Both the position numbers and the translations under genes were made by a program. A stretch of 64,000 nt of DNA from Candidatus Aminicenantota bacterium (GTDB taxonomy: Bacteria > Acidobacteriota > Aminicenantia > UBA2199), in the NCBI GenBank assembly GCA_016934745.1, contig JAFGSF010000062.1, forward strand, positions 1 through 64,000. Reading direction: 5' to 3'. Shown here in pieces: positions 35,078-44,376 of this stretch. The first letter of the stretch is position 1. Every line of letters starts with the position of its first letter. The notes below the pieces were generated by a model. The model ran no database searches and was not told the DNA's origin. It saw only the letters and a program-made list of their open reading frames with translations.

Positions 35078-36022
35078 TTACTGATCCTCGCCGCAGTAGG
35101 GGCACTTGGGCATGCGCCGGCCCATGGCCTTGCGGCAATTCCAGCACACATAATCGGTGCGGCTTTCCCGGGCTTGGATGCGCTGCTGGATATCCTTTAT
35201 TTCCGTGGCGTAATCATGGTTCTTGTTGTCCAATTGGGCCAGCTCGTTCAGCACGTCACCGGCCTGGGCATAGCGCTTCTTTAAATCAGCGGCCATGGTT
35301 TTCATGATCACCCAGTTCAATTCGGGCGATACTGAAGGTGTTTTCTGCATGAGCGGCGCCAACTGGCCGGCCTTGGCTTTTTTATAAATTTCCATGGGAT
35401 TGGCAAGGACAATGGGTGGAAAACCAGTGACCATTTCATAAAAAAGACAGCCGGCCGAATAGATGTCCGAGGCAAACACCGCCTTGCCTTCGAATTGCTC
35501 GGGAGCCATGTAAGGAGGCGAGCCGATCTTGGTGGTGGCATATTGTTTTTCCTGCAGCAGTGTCGAGGTGCCGAAATCGGCAATTTTTACGTCATCATCC
35601 AGGTTGATCAGGATATTGGAAGGCCGGATATCGCGATGAATGACCGATTTCTGGTGAGCGAAAGCCAAGGCTGACAGGATTTGTTTAAAGTACTTTAAGG
35701 CCGTTTTAAGCCCCAGAACATTACTTTTATCAAGTATTTTTTCCAGGTCAATACCCTCTATATACTCCATGACCATGATCAGGATGCCGTCGACAATATC
35801 GACGGTTAAAAGTTTGACGATATGCGGATGATCCAGCAAGCGGGTCTGCAAAATGGATTCCTGCAGCAGCTTGTCCGGTTGGGCAGCCGTGCGGTGGGGA
35901 ATTTTTAAAGCCCTTTGGCACTTTAAAATAGTATCTTCAGCAAGATATACCGTGCCGAAGCCACCGCTGCCCAGTTTCTTTAAAATCTTGTATTTCCCAA
36001 TTTGTCCTTTTAATTCAATCAT
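35078..36022 (-). CDS. Ser/Thr protein kinase with C-terminal zinc ribbon
   Basis: About 314 residues. Hanks-type kinase: glycine loop LGSGGFGTVYLAED, VAIK-like Lys in RALKIP, MVMEYIEGIDLEKIL, catalytic loop IHRDIRPSNIL, DFGTSTLL, GSPPYMAPEQ. The catalytic loop has Arg where Lys is usual (HRDIRP for HRDLKP); the Asp is kept. After a helical linker it ends in a zinc ribbon, VCWNCRKAMGRRMPKCPYCGE, with two CxxC pairs. There is no transmembrane segment, so it is cytosolic. It lies 82 nt after dnaJ at the end of the grpE-dnaK-dnaJ cluster, which suggests a link to chaperone or stress control. Confidence 0.88.
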   Translation of the reverse strand: MIELKGQIGKYKILKKLGSGGFGTVYLAEDTILKCQRALKIPHRTAAQPDKLLQESILQTRLLDHPHIVKLLTVDIVDGILIMVMEYIEGIDLEKILDKSNVLGLKTALKYFKQILSALAFAHQKSVIHRDIRPSNILINLDDDVKIADFGTSTLLQEKQYATTKIGSPPYMAPEQFEGKAVFASDIYSAGCLFYEMVTGFPPIVLANPMEIYKKAKAGQLAPLMQKTPSVSPELNWVIMKTMAADLKKRYAQAGDVLNELAQLDNKNHDYATEIKDIQQRIQARESRTDYVCWNCRKAMGRRMPKCPYCGEDQ

Positions 36023-36104
36023 TTTTTAAAGGTTGTCATTCCCGGTCGGCAAGCAGCACCCTGTTCCGACCCATTCGCAATCCTGAAAAAAAGGCCCGCT
36101 GTCA

Positions 36105-37211
36105 TCAATTGACTGTATCCTTCGCGAACATGGCCTTTCCCTTGTTTTTTTCAAGTTCACGCAATTTTTTGAATAACTCAGTTTCCTGATGATTCAGGGC
36201 TTGCGGAGTCATCACATGAATTTGAATCAGCAAATCGCCTCGACTCCAGCGGTTTATTTGCCTAAAACCCTTCCCCTTGATTTTTATTATCTGGCCATTT
36301 TGCGCCGCGGCTGGAATCTTTACTTTTTCGATCTCTTCAAAAGTCTTGACGCTGACCTGGTCGCCCAAGGCTGCCTGGGAAAAACTGATTGGTAGCTGGC
36401 AAAGCAAATCATTATCCCGCCTTTGAAAATTTTTATCTTCCTTGATCTTGACCATCAAGTACAAATCACCAGGGGGTCCCCCCTGACTGCCGCCTTCGCC
36501 CTCAGCGGCAACACGAAGCCGGTTGCCTTCATCGATACCGGCCGGAAAGGTAACTTTAATCTTTTTGGTTTCAATTGTACGCCCCTGGCCGTGACATTTT
36601 TTGCAGGCGTGCTCGATGATTTTGCCACTGCCCCGGCAAGAAGAACATGTCGTGGAAACAGAAAAAAAGCCTTGCGTGTGGCGAACGTTGCCCGAGCCGC
36701 CGCAGTGGGGACAGGTTTTTGCCGGTTTCCCCGCTTCACTTCCCGACCCGTCACACTCGGGACAGTTCCGCTCCCTTTCCACGGCAATTTCCTTTTCCAC
36801 GCCAAGGAAAGACTCCTCCATCGTCAAGGAGATTTCCAATCCCAAGTCACGGCCCTTGCGTGGGCCGCGCCGCTGCCGGGCACCTGAAAACGTTTGGCCG
36901 AAACCGAACAAGTCCCCCAAAATATCGCCAAAATCAGCGAAAGCCGAGTCGGAAAAGAATCCCGAGTCTGCATTGCCGCCGCGCATGCGCAAGCCTTCGA
37001 AGCCGTACTGGTCATAAATATTTCTTTTATCACTGTTTCCCAAAACCGAATAGGCTTCCGAGGCCTCCTTGAACCTTTCTTCGGCTTCAGGCTTGTCGCG
37101 GTTGCGGTCCGGATGATGTTGCATGGCCAATTTGCGGTAGGCCTTTTTTATTTCTTCAGGGCTGGCATTGCGACTGACTCCCAAAATCTGATAATAGTCT
37201 TTTTTTGCCAT
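36105..37211 (-). CDS. dnaJ: Chaperone DnaJ
   Basis: About 368 residues. Hsp40 co-chaperone stimulating DnaK. J domain with the HPD in [15 protein letters not shown], a Gly/Phe region ([17 protein letters not shown]), four zinc-finger CxxCxGxG repeats ([32 protein letters not shown]), and the C-terminal substrate-binding domain. It is the type I layout and standard length. It lies 8 nt after dnaK. Confidence 0.97.
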   Translation of the reverse strand: MAKKDYYQILGVSRNASPEEIKKAYRKLAMQHHPDRNRDKPEAEERFKEASEAYSVLGNSDKRNIYDQYGFEGLRMRGGNADSGFFSDSAFADFGDILGDLFGFGQTFSGARQRRGPRKGRDLGLEISLTMEESFLGVEKEIAVERERNCPECDGSGSEAGKPAKTCPHCGGSGNVRHTQGFFSVSTTCSSCRGSGKIIEHACKKCHGQGRTIETKKIKVTFPAGIDEGNRLRVAAEGEGGSQGGPPGDLYLMVKIKEDKNFQRRDNDLLCQLPISFSQAALGDQVSVKTFEEIEKVKIPAAAQNGQIIKIKGKGFRQINRWSRGDLLIQIHVMTPQALNHQETELFKKLRELEKNKGKAMFAKDTVN

Positions 37212-37219
37212 GGCGGGGG

Positions 37220-39034
37220 TTATTGGGAAATCTCGGCGGTTAAGATACTATTGATCATGATACGATAGTTTTTCATTTTCTTTAAAAGCAATTCGAGTAA
37301 TTCAAGATCGTCTCCTTCCAATGCGTGAGCGGTCCTGTCGATGAGCGCATCAATTTCTGCGCCGTCATGAGGAGTCACTTTCTCAATATAACGCTGATAA
37401 TGGAATTTAATAGTTTCCCATTCCTCCTTGAGCTGCAACTTGACATTATTGATTTTTAATTCCAACTTGTCTTTTTCTGCATATTCGCTGGCATCCTGAA
37501 TGATTTTTTCAATTTCTTCTGGCGACAAGCCGCTGGCGGGTTGGACTTTCATGCTTTGAGTAAGCCCAGTAGTCTTGTCCTGGGCCGAAACCCGGACAAT
37601 GCCGTTGGCATCGATTTCAAAGTTGACCTCAATTTGCGGAATACCTTTCAAGGACGGGGGGATACCGACCAAATTGAAGAATCCCAAAGATCTATTTCCT
37701 GAAGCAGTATCCCGTTCACCCTGGAGCACGTGAATTTTAACCACAGTCTGGTTGTCGGTTATGGTCGTAAACATCATGGACTTTTTTATGGGAATCGTAG
37801 AGTTGCGATCGATTAATTTGGTAAATGTATCCCCCTTGGTTTCCACGCCCAATGAAAGCGACGTGACATCGAGCAAGAGCAAATCCTTGACTTTGCCGGT
37901 AATGATCTCCGATTGCAAGGCCGCTCCCTGGGCAACAACTTCTTCGGGATTAATTTGAATATCGGGGGATTTTTTGAAAAGTGCGGAGATTTTTTGATAG
38001 ATCAGTGGCATGCGGCTTTGGCCGCCAACCAAAATTACCCGTTCGATCTTTTCAGGTTTTACATTGATGTCTGCCATAGATTTTTTTATCATCTCTATGG
38101 TTCGGTCAATGAAATCCATGGTGAAAGATTCCAATTGCGAACGAAGGAGTTTTTTTTGAAAATGATAATTGGTGCCCTCGCTGAAATGGTGCAAATAAGG
38201 AATCGAGATCATGGTTTCATGATCAAAAGACAGCTCTATTTTGGCCTTTTCAGCAATTTGAATTACCCGCTGCACAATATCCTTGTTGTCACGAAGATCA
38301 ATCGCAGTCTCATTTTCCACTTCGCGGAATATCCAGTTGCAAATCTGGCTGTCAAAATCGCTCCCGCCCAGAAATGTGTCCCCTAAACTTGAAACAACCT
38401 TATAGACATCGCCGTTTATTTCAACTATGGAAATATCAAAGGTGCCGCCCCCTAAATCATAGACCACATACAAGCCGTCCTTCTTGATCTTTTGGCCATA
38501 AGCCAGCAGAGCCGCGGTAGGCTCGTTGATTATCCGACTGACCTTGAGCCCGGCAATCTCGCCAGCGACCTTGGTAGCTTGCCGCTGTGAATCACTAAAA
38601 AAAGCAGGTACCGTGATGACGGTTTCACCAAGCTCTTCACCCAGATAATTTTCGGCGATATTTTTCAGGTAGCCCAGGAACATGCCGGAAATTTCCTCGG
38701 GGGAATAAAGACCGTCCAACAGCTTCACCCGGACATCCTCATTGCCAGCTTCAACAATATCATACCCGACCCTTTTGCTGAATTCCTTGATTTCAGGATT
38801 CGAGAATTTTCGCCCCATCAAACGCTTGATCCCCCAAATACTGTTTTTACTGTTGGTGATCATTTGCCGCTTGGCCACATTGCCGAAAATTCTTTTTTTG
38901 TCACGGGTCATGGCGATAACCGAAGGAATGACCCGGGCCCCCTCGGGATTGGGTACGATCAAAGCATCTCGACCCTCAAGATAACTGATGCAAGAATTAG
39001 TTGTTCCCAGGTCAATGCCGATATTTTTTGCCAT
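37220..39034 (-). CDS. dnaK: Chaperone DnaK (Hsp70)
   Basis: About 604 residues, some 30 shorter than E. coli DnaK. ATPase motifs: [65 protein letters not shown]. The substrate domain is present ([20 protein letters not shown]). The C-terminus stops after the helical lid ([12 protein letters not shown]) without the flexible tail and the EEVD-like ending. The sequence is somewhat divergent, for instance [16 protein letters not shown], so it may be a second, specialised DnaK rather than the only one in the genome. It overlaps the grpE stop by one base. Confidence 0.95.
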   Translation of the reverse strand: MAKNIGIDLGTTNSCISYLEGRDALIVPNPEGARVIPSVIAMTRDKKRIFGNVAKRQMITNSKNSIWGIKRLMGRKFSNPEIKEFSKRVGYDIVEAGNEDVRVKLLDGLYSPEEISGMFLGYLKNIAENYLGEELGETVITVPAFFSDSQRQATKVAGEIAGLKVSRIINEPTAALLAYGQKIKKDGLYVVYDLGGGTFDISIVEINGDVYKVVSSLGDTFLGGSDFDSQICNWIFREVENETAIDLRDNKDIVQRVIQIAEKAKIELSFDHETMISIPYLHHFSEGTNYHFQKKLLRSQLESFTMDFIDRTIEMIKKSMADINVKPEKIERVILVGGQSRMPLIYQKISALFKKSPDIQINPEEVVAQGAALQSEIITGKVKDLLLLDVTSLSLGVETKGDTFTKLIDRNSTIPIKKSMMFTTITDNQTVVKIHVLQGERDTASGNRSLGFFNLVGIPPSLKGIPQIEVNFEIDANGIVRVSAQDKTTGLTQSMKVQPASGLSPEEIEKIIQDASEYAEKDKLELKINNVKLQLKEEWETIKFHYQRYIEKVTPHDGAEIDALIDRTAHALEGDDLELLELLLKKMKNYRIMINSILTAEISQ

Positions 39035-39678
39035 TACGGTTTTTTCTCTGGTTCCTGATTCTTGACGTTTTCACCGGGAATGGCCACTTTAGTCAATACC
39101 GGACGCAACAATTTATCATGATATGTAAATCCTTTTTGGTAAATCTCCACGACGATCGGCGCAGCTATTTCCGGCCGCTCTTCCTTGCTTAAGGCTTCGT
39201 GAAAAACAGGATCAAAGGGTTTGCCCAATGCATCAATTTCCTGCACATGGTATTTTTTCAACAAATCCAGCAACTGCTTGCGAATGATCTCCACACCGGC
39301 AATAATTCCTTTTTCAACACTCATGCTCGTCGCTTTCAATGCCCTTTCCAAATTGTCATATATTTGCAGTAAATCCAGTAGAAACTCGCTTAAAACATAT
39401 TTCTGGAACTCTTCCTTTTCCTTGTTGACCCTTTTGCGGAAATTGTCGATCTCGGCCAGACCCCGTAAATACTTATCTTTCAATTCATCGCGTTCCAGGG
39501 CAACCTTTTGCAAGGTTTCCTCAATTTCATGAAGTTTATGGAAAGATTTTTTAGCAACATTTTTTTTCTTCGGGTTTGAATCGGCGTGAGCGCTCTTTTC
39601 ATCATTCGGCAATCCGTCTTTTTCATGGTCACCATCGTCAGGTACATAACCGATGCCATCCTTGATTTCCTCGGCCAT
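39034..39678 (-). CDS. grpE: Nucleotide exchange factor GrpE
   Basis: About 214 residues. Charged disordered N-terminus (about 1-45), long coiled coil (LHEIEETLQKVALERDELKD...), then the GrpE core with FRKRVNKEKEEFQKY and a C-terminal beta domain (VVEIYQKGFTYHDKLLRPV). Exchanges ADP on DnaK. GGGAGG lies 8-13 nt upstream of the ATG. First gene of the chaperone cluster. Confidence 0.95.
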   Translation of the reverse strand: MAEEIKDGIGYVPDDGDHEKDGLPNDEKSAHADSNPKKKNVAKKSFHKLHEIEETLQKVALERDELKDKYLRGLAEIDNFRKRVNKEKEEFQKYVLSEFLLDLLQIYDNLERALKATSMSVEKGIIAGVEIIRKQLLDLLKKYHVQEIDALGKPFDPVFHEALSKEERPEIAAPIVVEIYQKGFTYHDKLLRPVLTKVAIPGENVKNQEPEKKP

Positions 39679-39790
39679 TAATTAAACCTCCCGGTTATGG
39701 ATAAATTTAAAATTGTCATTCCCAGACTTAAGGTCAAGGATACCGATTGCCAACAAGAATCGAGACAATAGATTAAACGCATTGATAAAA

Positions 39791-39819
39791 ATTTTAATCT
39801 ATTCATCGATAATTGTCAA
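39791..39819 (-). promoter_or_regulatory. grpE-dnaK-dnaJ promoter
   Basis: Minus strand: perfect TTGACA (39814-39819), a 17-nt spacer, TAAAAT (39791-39796). The leader is about 105 nt. No CIRCE element (TTAGCACTC-N9-GAGTGCTAA) is present, so HrcA control is not indicated. Confidence 0.68.
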
Positions 39820-39902
39820 TTTATCAACTTCGACAGTCGACCCACTGGTGAAAACAAAACGTCAATAAATAATGGTTTATTGGCTTTTTTGGTAACATTT
39901 TG

Positions 39903-39931
39903 TTGCAGAGCTTTTGTATTTATGCTATTTT
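39903..39931 (+). promoter_or_regulatory. Promoter of the phosphohexomutase-like gene (leaderless type)
   Basis: TTGCAG (39903-39908), a 17-nt spacer, TATTTT (39926-39931). It ends 7 nt before ATG 39939. A weaker -10 than the others. Confidence 0.5.
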
Positions 39932-39938
39932 TATGGCG

Positions 39939-41342
39939 ATGGCGGAGATCAAATTTGGCACAAACGGTTGGCAAGGCCAGATGGGAAAGGATTTCACATT
40001 TCACCAGATCCGCCTGACGACCCAAGCTTTTGCCAATTTATTAAAAAAATCAGCCGGTAACAAAGAAATATCGGTTATGATCAACTATGACACCCGTTAC
40101 CTGTCCGAGACTTTTGCCCAAAAAGCGGCCCAGATTCTGGCTCTGAACAAAATCAATGTTTTTTCCCCACTCCGGGACGCGCCCATGCCGGCCATGGCTT
40201 TGGCCATCATTCAGAAACAAATGCAGGGGGGGATATGTTTCACTGCCAGCCTCGATGAGCCGATATACAATGGCATCAAAATATTAAATGCCAACGGAGC
40301 TCCCGCCCTGCCTTCCAAGACCCTGTTACTTGAAAACGAAATAAAAAAGATCGAACCCGGCTTTTATTTTAAGCATCAATACCCGGATTCCGGGTTGATC
40401 CATTTTCTGGATATTCGCACCCCCTACCTGGATTATATCTCCACCATGGTCCATCTGGATATTATCAAACGCGCCCGTTTAAAAATAATTGTGGACAACT
40501 TGTACGGCACGTCCCGTGATTACCTGGATCGCCTGCTCAGCGATACGGGCATTGAAATTACAGCGATCCATAATTACTCCGATTCTTATTTCGGAGCCTT
40601 CATTCCTTCCTGCAACAAAAACAACTTGCGTGAACTTTCAAGGCTGGTAGTAAGCCGGGGGGCCCATATCGGATTGGCAACCGACATCAACAGTATCCGT
40701 TTTGGCGTTGTGGATTCCAGAGGGCGCTTCATCGATGCCAGTTTAATCATGGCACCCTTGATCGAGTACCTGATCACGGTGCGAAAAATGACTGGCAGCA
40801 TTGTCAAGTCAGTTTCTTCTACCGACCAGATATCCCGCGTCGCAGACTATTATCAGCGAAAAGTGCATGAAACTCCGGTAGGATTTAAGTTCATGGCCGA
40901 CATGCTTGCTTCGCGGGGGGCATTTATCGGCGTGGAGGGCACCAACGGCGCCGCATTGAACCGCATCGTCCCCAGTAAAGACGGCATATTGTTTGGCCTG
41001 CTGATAACCGAAATGATGGCGTACTACCAGCAATCGCTGCCGGTGCTTCTAAGCAAATTCAACAAACGTTTTCCGCCCTTATTTGTTCATGAAACCCAGG
41101 TAGTGAAAACCCCTGTCCGCCGTAAAAAATACCAGGAAGTTTTGCAGAAAAAAAGTTTTGTTTTCCCGGGCTTGGAACTGCTGAAAATAAAATACATCGA
41201 TGGCATCAAATTCATTTATAAAAATTCATGGCTCCTGATCCGCGAGTCCGGTACCATCGGCGTCATTCGCATCAGCGCCGAATCACCCTCTTCCAGGCAA
41301 ACACAGCAACTAATGCAGATAGGAAGGAAGTTACTTGAATAA
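39939..41342 (+). CDS. Degenerate phosphohexomutase-family protein, possible pseudoenzyme
   Basis: About 467 residues, with the four-domain layout of phosphoglucomutase/phosphomannomutase (IKFGTNGWQG at the N-terminus). Key loops are altered. The phosphoserine loop is FTASLDEPIYNGIKI (family TASHNP), keeping Ser but not His-Asn. The metal loop is LATDINSIRFGVVD in place of DGDGDR. The sugar loop is GVEGTNGA in place of GEESGH. The phosphate loop RESGTIGVIRIS keeps R-x-SGT. Mg2+ binding and turnover are therefore doubtful, and a regulatory or binding role is possible. ATG 39939 is chosen because of the leaderless promoter; ATG 39933 is the alternative. It overlaps the FtsB-like gene by 8 nt. 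Confidence 0.85.
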   Translation: MAEIKFGTNGWQGQMGKDFTFHQIRLTTQAFANLLKKSAGNKEISVMINYDTRYLSETFAQKAAQILALNKINVFSPLRDAPMPAMALAIIQKQMQGGICFTASLDEPIYNGIKILNANGAPALPSKTLLLENEIKKIEPGFYFKHQYPDSGLIHFLDIRTPYLDYISTMVHLDIIKRARLKIIVDNLYGTSRDYLDRLLSDTGIEITAIHNYSDSYFGAFIPSCNKNNLRELSRLVVSRGAHIGLATDINSIRFGVVDSRGRFIDASLIMAPLIEYLITVRKMTGSIVKSVSSTDQISRVADYYQRKVHETPVGFKFMADMLASRGAFIGVEGTNGAALNRIVPSKDGILFGLLITEMMAYYQQSLPVLLSKFNKRFPPLFVHETQVVKTPVRRKKYQEVLQKKSFVFPGLELLKIKYIDGIKFIYKNSWLLIRESGTIGVIRISAESPSSRQTQQLMQIGRKLLE

Positions 41343-41658
41343 AAAAGAAAATTCACTTTTTCAATCCAAGGGCATGGCTTTGGTGTTATTTTTTTTTCTG
41401 CTCATTTTGATTATGGCTTTTATTTTCGGAGACCGCGGCCTGCTTGAAATCATCAAGACGCAAAAGCAGATTAGTTCCCTGAAACAGACCCTGAAGGATC
41501 TGGAAAACGAAAAAGCAAGGTTGACTAAGGAAATCGAAATGCTTCGGGAAAATCCATTAGCGCTCGAACAGCCGGCGCGTGAAAAACTGTGGTTAATGAA
41601 AAAAAATGAGAAGGTTATTGTTCTGGTCAAGGGGGAAAAAGAGCCCAAACATGAATAA
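41335..41658 (+). CDS. FtsB/DivIC-family septum formation protein
   Basis: About 107 residues. Short N-terminus, one transmembrane helix (GMALVLFFFLLILIMAFIFG), then a coiled coil (about 40-75: ISSLKQTLKDLENEKARLTK) and a C-terminal ENPLALEQPAREKLWLMKKN stretch typical of FtsB/DivIC (family form: EriARekLgmvkpgE). It would act in the divisome with FtsL and FtsQ. TTG 41335 starts inside the end of the upstream gene after AAGGAAG, so it is coupled to the phosphohexomutase-like protein. Confidence 0.85.
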   Translation: MNKKENSLFQSKGMALVLFFFLLILIMAFIFGDRGLLEIIKTQKQISSLKQTLKDLENEKARLTKEIEMLRENPLALEQPAREKLWLMKKNEKVIVLVKGEKEPKHE

Positions 41659-41707
41659 CCTAAAAATACTAAGCCGCCCGGAGTGGTGACCGGAATTCTA
41701 TTGCTTG

Positions 41708-42175
41708 TCAACCGACTTGAGTGGTCAGGAAAATAGCGGCACCCATCTGGGTTATCTGATCCTGCAATTCTTCGATTTTGTCAATATGGGCGTCTTCATC
41801 CTTTAAAATGTCCTGCAGAATTTCGCGCGTGGCAAAATCGGCCACGTCACCGGCCAGCTTGATGGCCTGGTTGTAGGCTAGGATTGCTTCAGCCTCGGAC
41901 GCGTGATCATTGACCAATTGCTTGCTTACATCGACGCCGATGGTGATTTTTTTCAGGCTCGAAACCACGGGCAGACCTTCAAGAAAAAGAATGCGCCCGA
42001 TCAGCTTCTCGGCATGCTTCATTTCATCGATGGCTCTTTTTTCAAAATGCTTGTGCAGTTTTTCATAACCCCAGCTGGCATTCATTTCCGAATGCACCAT
42101 GTATTGATTAACGGCCGTCAATTCATCTGCCAGCAGCGCATTTAATGTGGCAATAAGCTTTTTGTTACCTTTCAT
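41708..42175 (-). CDS. bfr: Bacterioferritin
   Basis: About 155 residues. Iron-storage 24-mer that oxidises Fe2+. The dinuclear ferroxidase ligands are all in place at the standard numbers: E18, E51, H54, E94, E127 and H130. M52, the haem ligand of true bacterioferritins, is kept in AIDEMKHAEKLIGR. Shine-Dalgarno AGAGGAGGATC. It has its own promoter at 42229-42257, and no bacterioferritin-associated ferredoxin gene is adjacent. Confidence 0.96.
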   Translation of the reverse strand: MKGNKKLIATLNALLADELTAVNQYMVHSEMNASWGYEKLHKHFEKRAIDEMKHAEKLIGRILFLEGLPVVSSLKKITIGVDVSKQLVNDHASEAEAILAYNQAIKLAGDVADFATREILQDILKDEDAHIDKIEELQDQITQMGAAIFLTTQVG

Positions 42176-42228
42176 ATGATCCTCCTCTTTAGTAAACCAT
42201 TAAGGGAAACCTACTTGCCTTAGCATTC

Positions 42229-42257
42229 ATTGTAACCGGTTGACGGAAAAATGTAAA
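42229..42257 (-). promoter_or_regulatory. bfr promoter
   Basis: Minus strand: TTTACA (42252-42257), a 17-nt spacer, TACAAT (42229-42234). The leader is about 48 nt. No obvious Fur box was seen. Confidence 0.6.
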
Positions 42258-42323
42258 GTGGCCAAACAAACTCATTTTAACCAAAAAATCCTGCCAGCCC
42301 TTCACCAGGCCGCTGCCGGGCAG

Positions 42324-43103
42324 TCAATGCTTGTCGCGATCAAAAAAGGAGGGCATGATTTTTTTGAGCAGTTTTTCGCCTTTATCCTTCACAATGTCCG
42401 AAAAATTTTTTTCCGGGCCAGTGATCTCAAGCAGTTTCTTTCGGGCCAACTCATGTTTTGGTTCGAGTTCGAGTGCCTTGCGAAAAAAACCTTCAGCCCG
42501 TTTAAATAGACGTTCCGAATAAAAAAGCATGCCCAGGGCAACGATATGTTCAGCATTCCATGGCTCCAGCTCAGCGGCCTTGGCAAGATTCTTCTCGGCC
42601 TGGCGCTTCAGGGAAGGCACTTCGCTTTGGGATAATCCCAGCAGTAAATAATATTCGGCCTTGGCCGGATTATTTTTTATCGCATCTTCAGCCACCAAAA
42701 CGGCTTTTTGAAAATTTTTCTGGTTGAACAGGGTCAGCGCCTTGCGATAAAGGGACTTAGCAAATTCGATCGTGTCTTCCTTGGCATCGGGGGCAACGAA
42801 CTCTTTATAGCCCCTTTTTTCATATTCACCGCGTTTGCCATAGTCACTCAGGACTTGAAATGCCCGCTGCAGCTGTTTGGCAAGCGCCCGGCCTTTGCGC
42901 GCAGCCTCGCCCTCTCCCAATAGAGCCAGCCGCTCACCTGACAATTCTTCGGCCAGTTGCTGATACGCGGCCTCGATTTCCTTTTGAGTTGCCGTCAGAG
43001 GCAGCCCCAGCAACGTGAAATAATTGTACGCCGGGGCGGTCAAGCGTGACTGCAATTCATCAATGCGTGCCTTTAGCCTGGCAACCTGATTGTCATTGTT
43101 CAT
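42324..43103 (-). CDS. J-like domain plus TPR protein
   Basis: About 259 residues. Residues 25-105 resemble a J domain in helix pattern (NYFTLLGLPLTATQKEIEAAYQQL, then FQVLSDYGKRGEYEKRGY), but the HPD tripeptide is absent, so it should not stimulate a DnaK ATPase in the classic way. Residues 115-235 contain about three TPRs (KALTLFNQKNFQKAVLVAED, AGFFRKALELEPKHELARK-like). The ATG at 43103 follows GAAGGGGACAAAG; the longer open frame to 43241 lacks this. A scaffold or adaptor role is inferred. Confidence 0.72.
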   Translation of the reverse strand: MNNDNQVARLKARIDELQSRLTAPAYNYFTLLGLPLTATQKEIEAAYQQLAEELSGERLALLGEGEAARKGRALAKQLQRAFQVLSDYGKRGEYEKRGYKEFVAPDAKEDTIEFAKSLYRKALTLFNQKNFQKAVLVAEDAIKNNPAKAEYYLLLGLSQSEVPSLKRQAEKNLAKAAELEPWNAEHIVALGMLFYSERLFKRAEGFFRKALELEPKHELARKKLLEITGPEKNFSDIVKDKGEKLLKKIMPSFFDRDKH

Positions 43104-43134
43104 ACTTTGTCCCCTTCTTTTTTTAACTGTTTTT

Positions 43135-43163
43135 ATTGTAAAGCTAATCGAAATTTTTTTCAA
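43135..43163 (-). promoter_or_regulatory. Promoter of the J-like/TPR gene
   Basis: Minus strand: TTGAAA (43158-43163), a 17-nt spacer, TACAAT (43135-43140), giving a leader of about 25 nt. Confidence 0.62.
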
Positions 43164-43215
43164 GCCGTTGCGCAAGCTTCTGAAAACACTGCCGTTTTTG
43201 CATTGCATCAAATGG

Positions 43216-44376
43216 CTAGAAATGAAATCCGGAGCGTTCAAGTAAGCGTTGATATAATGCTTCCTGGCGCTGGACCATTACCGCGGCATCCCATTCGCTG
43301 AAATCCTCTTGTTCATAACCACCCAACCGCTTTCGCAGAAGCGGATCGGCGGCCAGCTTCAATATGGCGCTGGCAAAACCTTCGGGGTCGGCCAGTGCCA
43401 CGATATATCCGTTCAGGCCGTCGCGGATCACTTCGCGATTGCCGGGAATGTCGCTGGCCACCACGGCCTTTTTTTTCAAGCGCAACTGCACCAGGCTCTG
43501 GGGTAGTCCCTCCCAGAGCGCCGTCGATACTCCGATGTCGAAGCAATCCATCACATTCTCGATGTCATCAATAAACCCGGGCAGTCGAAAATTCGGCGTG
43601 ATCCCGCGCCGCCGCAGTTCGGCTTCCAACTCAGGCCGCTGCTCACCGTCGCCGGCTATAAAAAAAATCACCGCCGGATTTTCAGCGATCACCCGGGCAG
43701 CGATATTCAGCAAATGAAACAGCCCCTTTTGCGGTTTGAATGGAGCGATGACGCCACAGACGAACGAATCGGCGGGCAGCCGATATTTTTCTTTTAATGC
43801 CGGCACGTTCGCCGCATGTCGGCGGAACTTTAACAACGGAAATCCGCTGCGGATCAGCGAGTAATTTTTAGCAAGCAATTTGTGAGCCCGAGCGGACTCG
43901 ATGTCGCTTTTTGCCACAAAAATGAAATGGCTGGTCAGCGGCCGGCAGATTTTTTCAAAAAAAAGGTAAATATTTCTCTTTAAAAGAGACTGCCGTGGTG
44001 AAAAAGAAAATCCGTGCACCGAATGAATGACGATCGGGACCCGAACGGCGAATGCCGCCAGACGTCCGAGGATGCCGGCCTTGGAGGAATGGGTATGGAC
44101 AATGTGGGGCTTGATTTTCCTGAAGTGGTGCACAAGGGAAAACAGGGTCAGCCAGTCCCCGAGCAAACGAATCCTGCGAACCAACGACGGCACGATGACC
44201 CTTTGCCCCGAACCGACCAAACGCGTTGACAGCGGCCCTCCCGGGCCGCATAGCAGGTAAACATCGAACCGGAGCGGATCCAAGTGCTCCGCCGTATAAA
44301 TCGTATTCAATTGCGCACCGCCCAATTCGAGCTTGGTAATCAGGTGAATCACGATGATCCGCGAATGTTTTTTCAC
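43216..44376 (-). CDS. Glycosyltransferase family 4
   Basis: About 386 residues. GT-B fold retaining transferase: LITKLELGGAQLNTIYTAEHL at the N-terminus, IVHTHSSKAGILGRLAA, then the donor domain with VGVIAPFKPQKGLFHLL, IAGDGEQRPELEAEL and GVSTALWEGLPQSLVQLRLKKKAVVASDIPGNREV containing the EGLPxxxxE-like region. The sugar donor cannot be told. It is the last gene of the glycan operon and overlaps the FAD oxidoreductase gene by 4 nt. Confidence 0.93.
   Translation of the reverse strand: MKKHSRIIVIHLITKLELGGAQLNTIYTAEHLDPLRFDVYLLCGPGGPLSTRLVGSGQRVIVPSLVRRIRLLGDWLTLFSLVHHFRKIKPHIVHTHSSKAGILGRLAAFAVRVPIVIHSVHGFSFSPRQSLLKRNIYLFFEKICRPLTSHFIFVAKSDIESARAHKLLAKNYSLIRSGFPLLKFRRHAANVPALKEKYRLPADSFVCGVIAPFKPQKGLFHLLNIAARVIAENPAVIFFIAGDGEQRPELEAELRRRGITPNFRLPGFIDDIENVMDCFDIGVSTALWEGLPQSLVQLRLKKKAVVASDIPGNREVIRDGLNGYIVALADPEGFASAILKLAADPLLRKRLGGYEQEDFSEWDAAVMVQRQEALYQRLLERSGFHF

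Noticed and set aside
39679..39938. CIRCE/HrcA control of the chaperone operon
   Set aside because: I looked for TTAGCACTC and GAGTGCTAA in the leader and did not find them.
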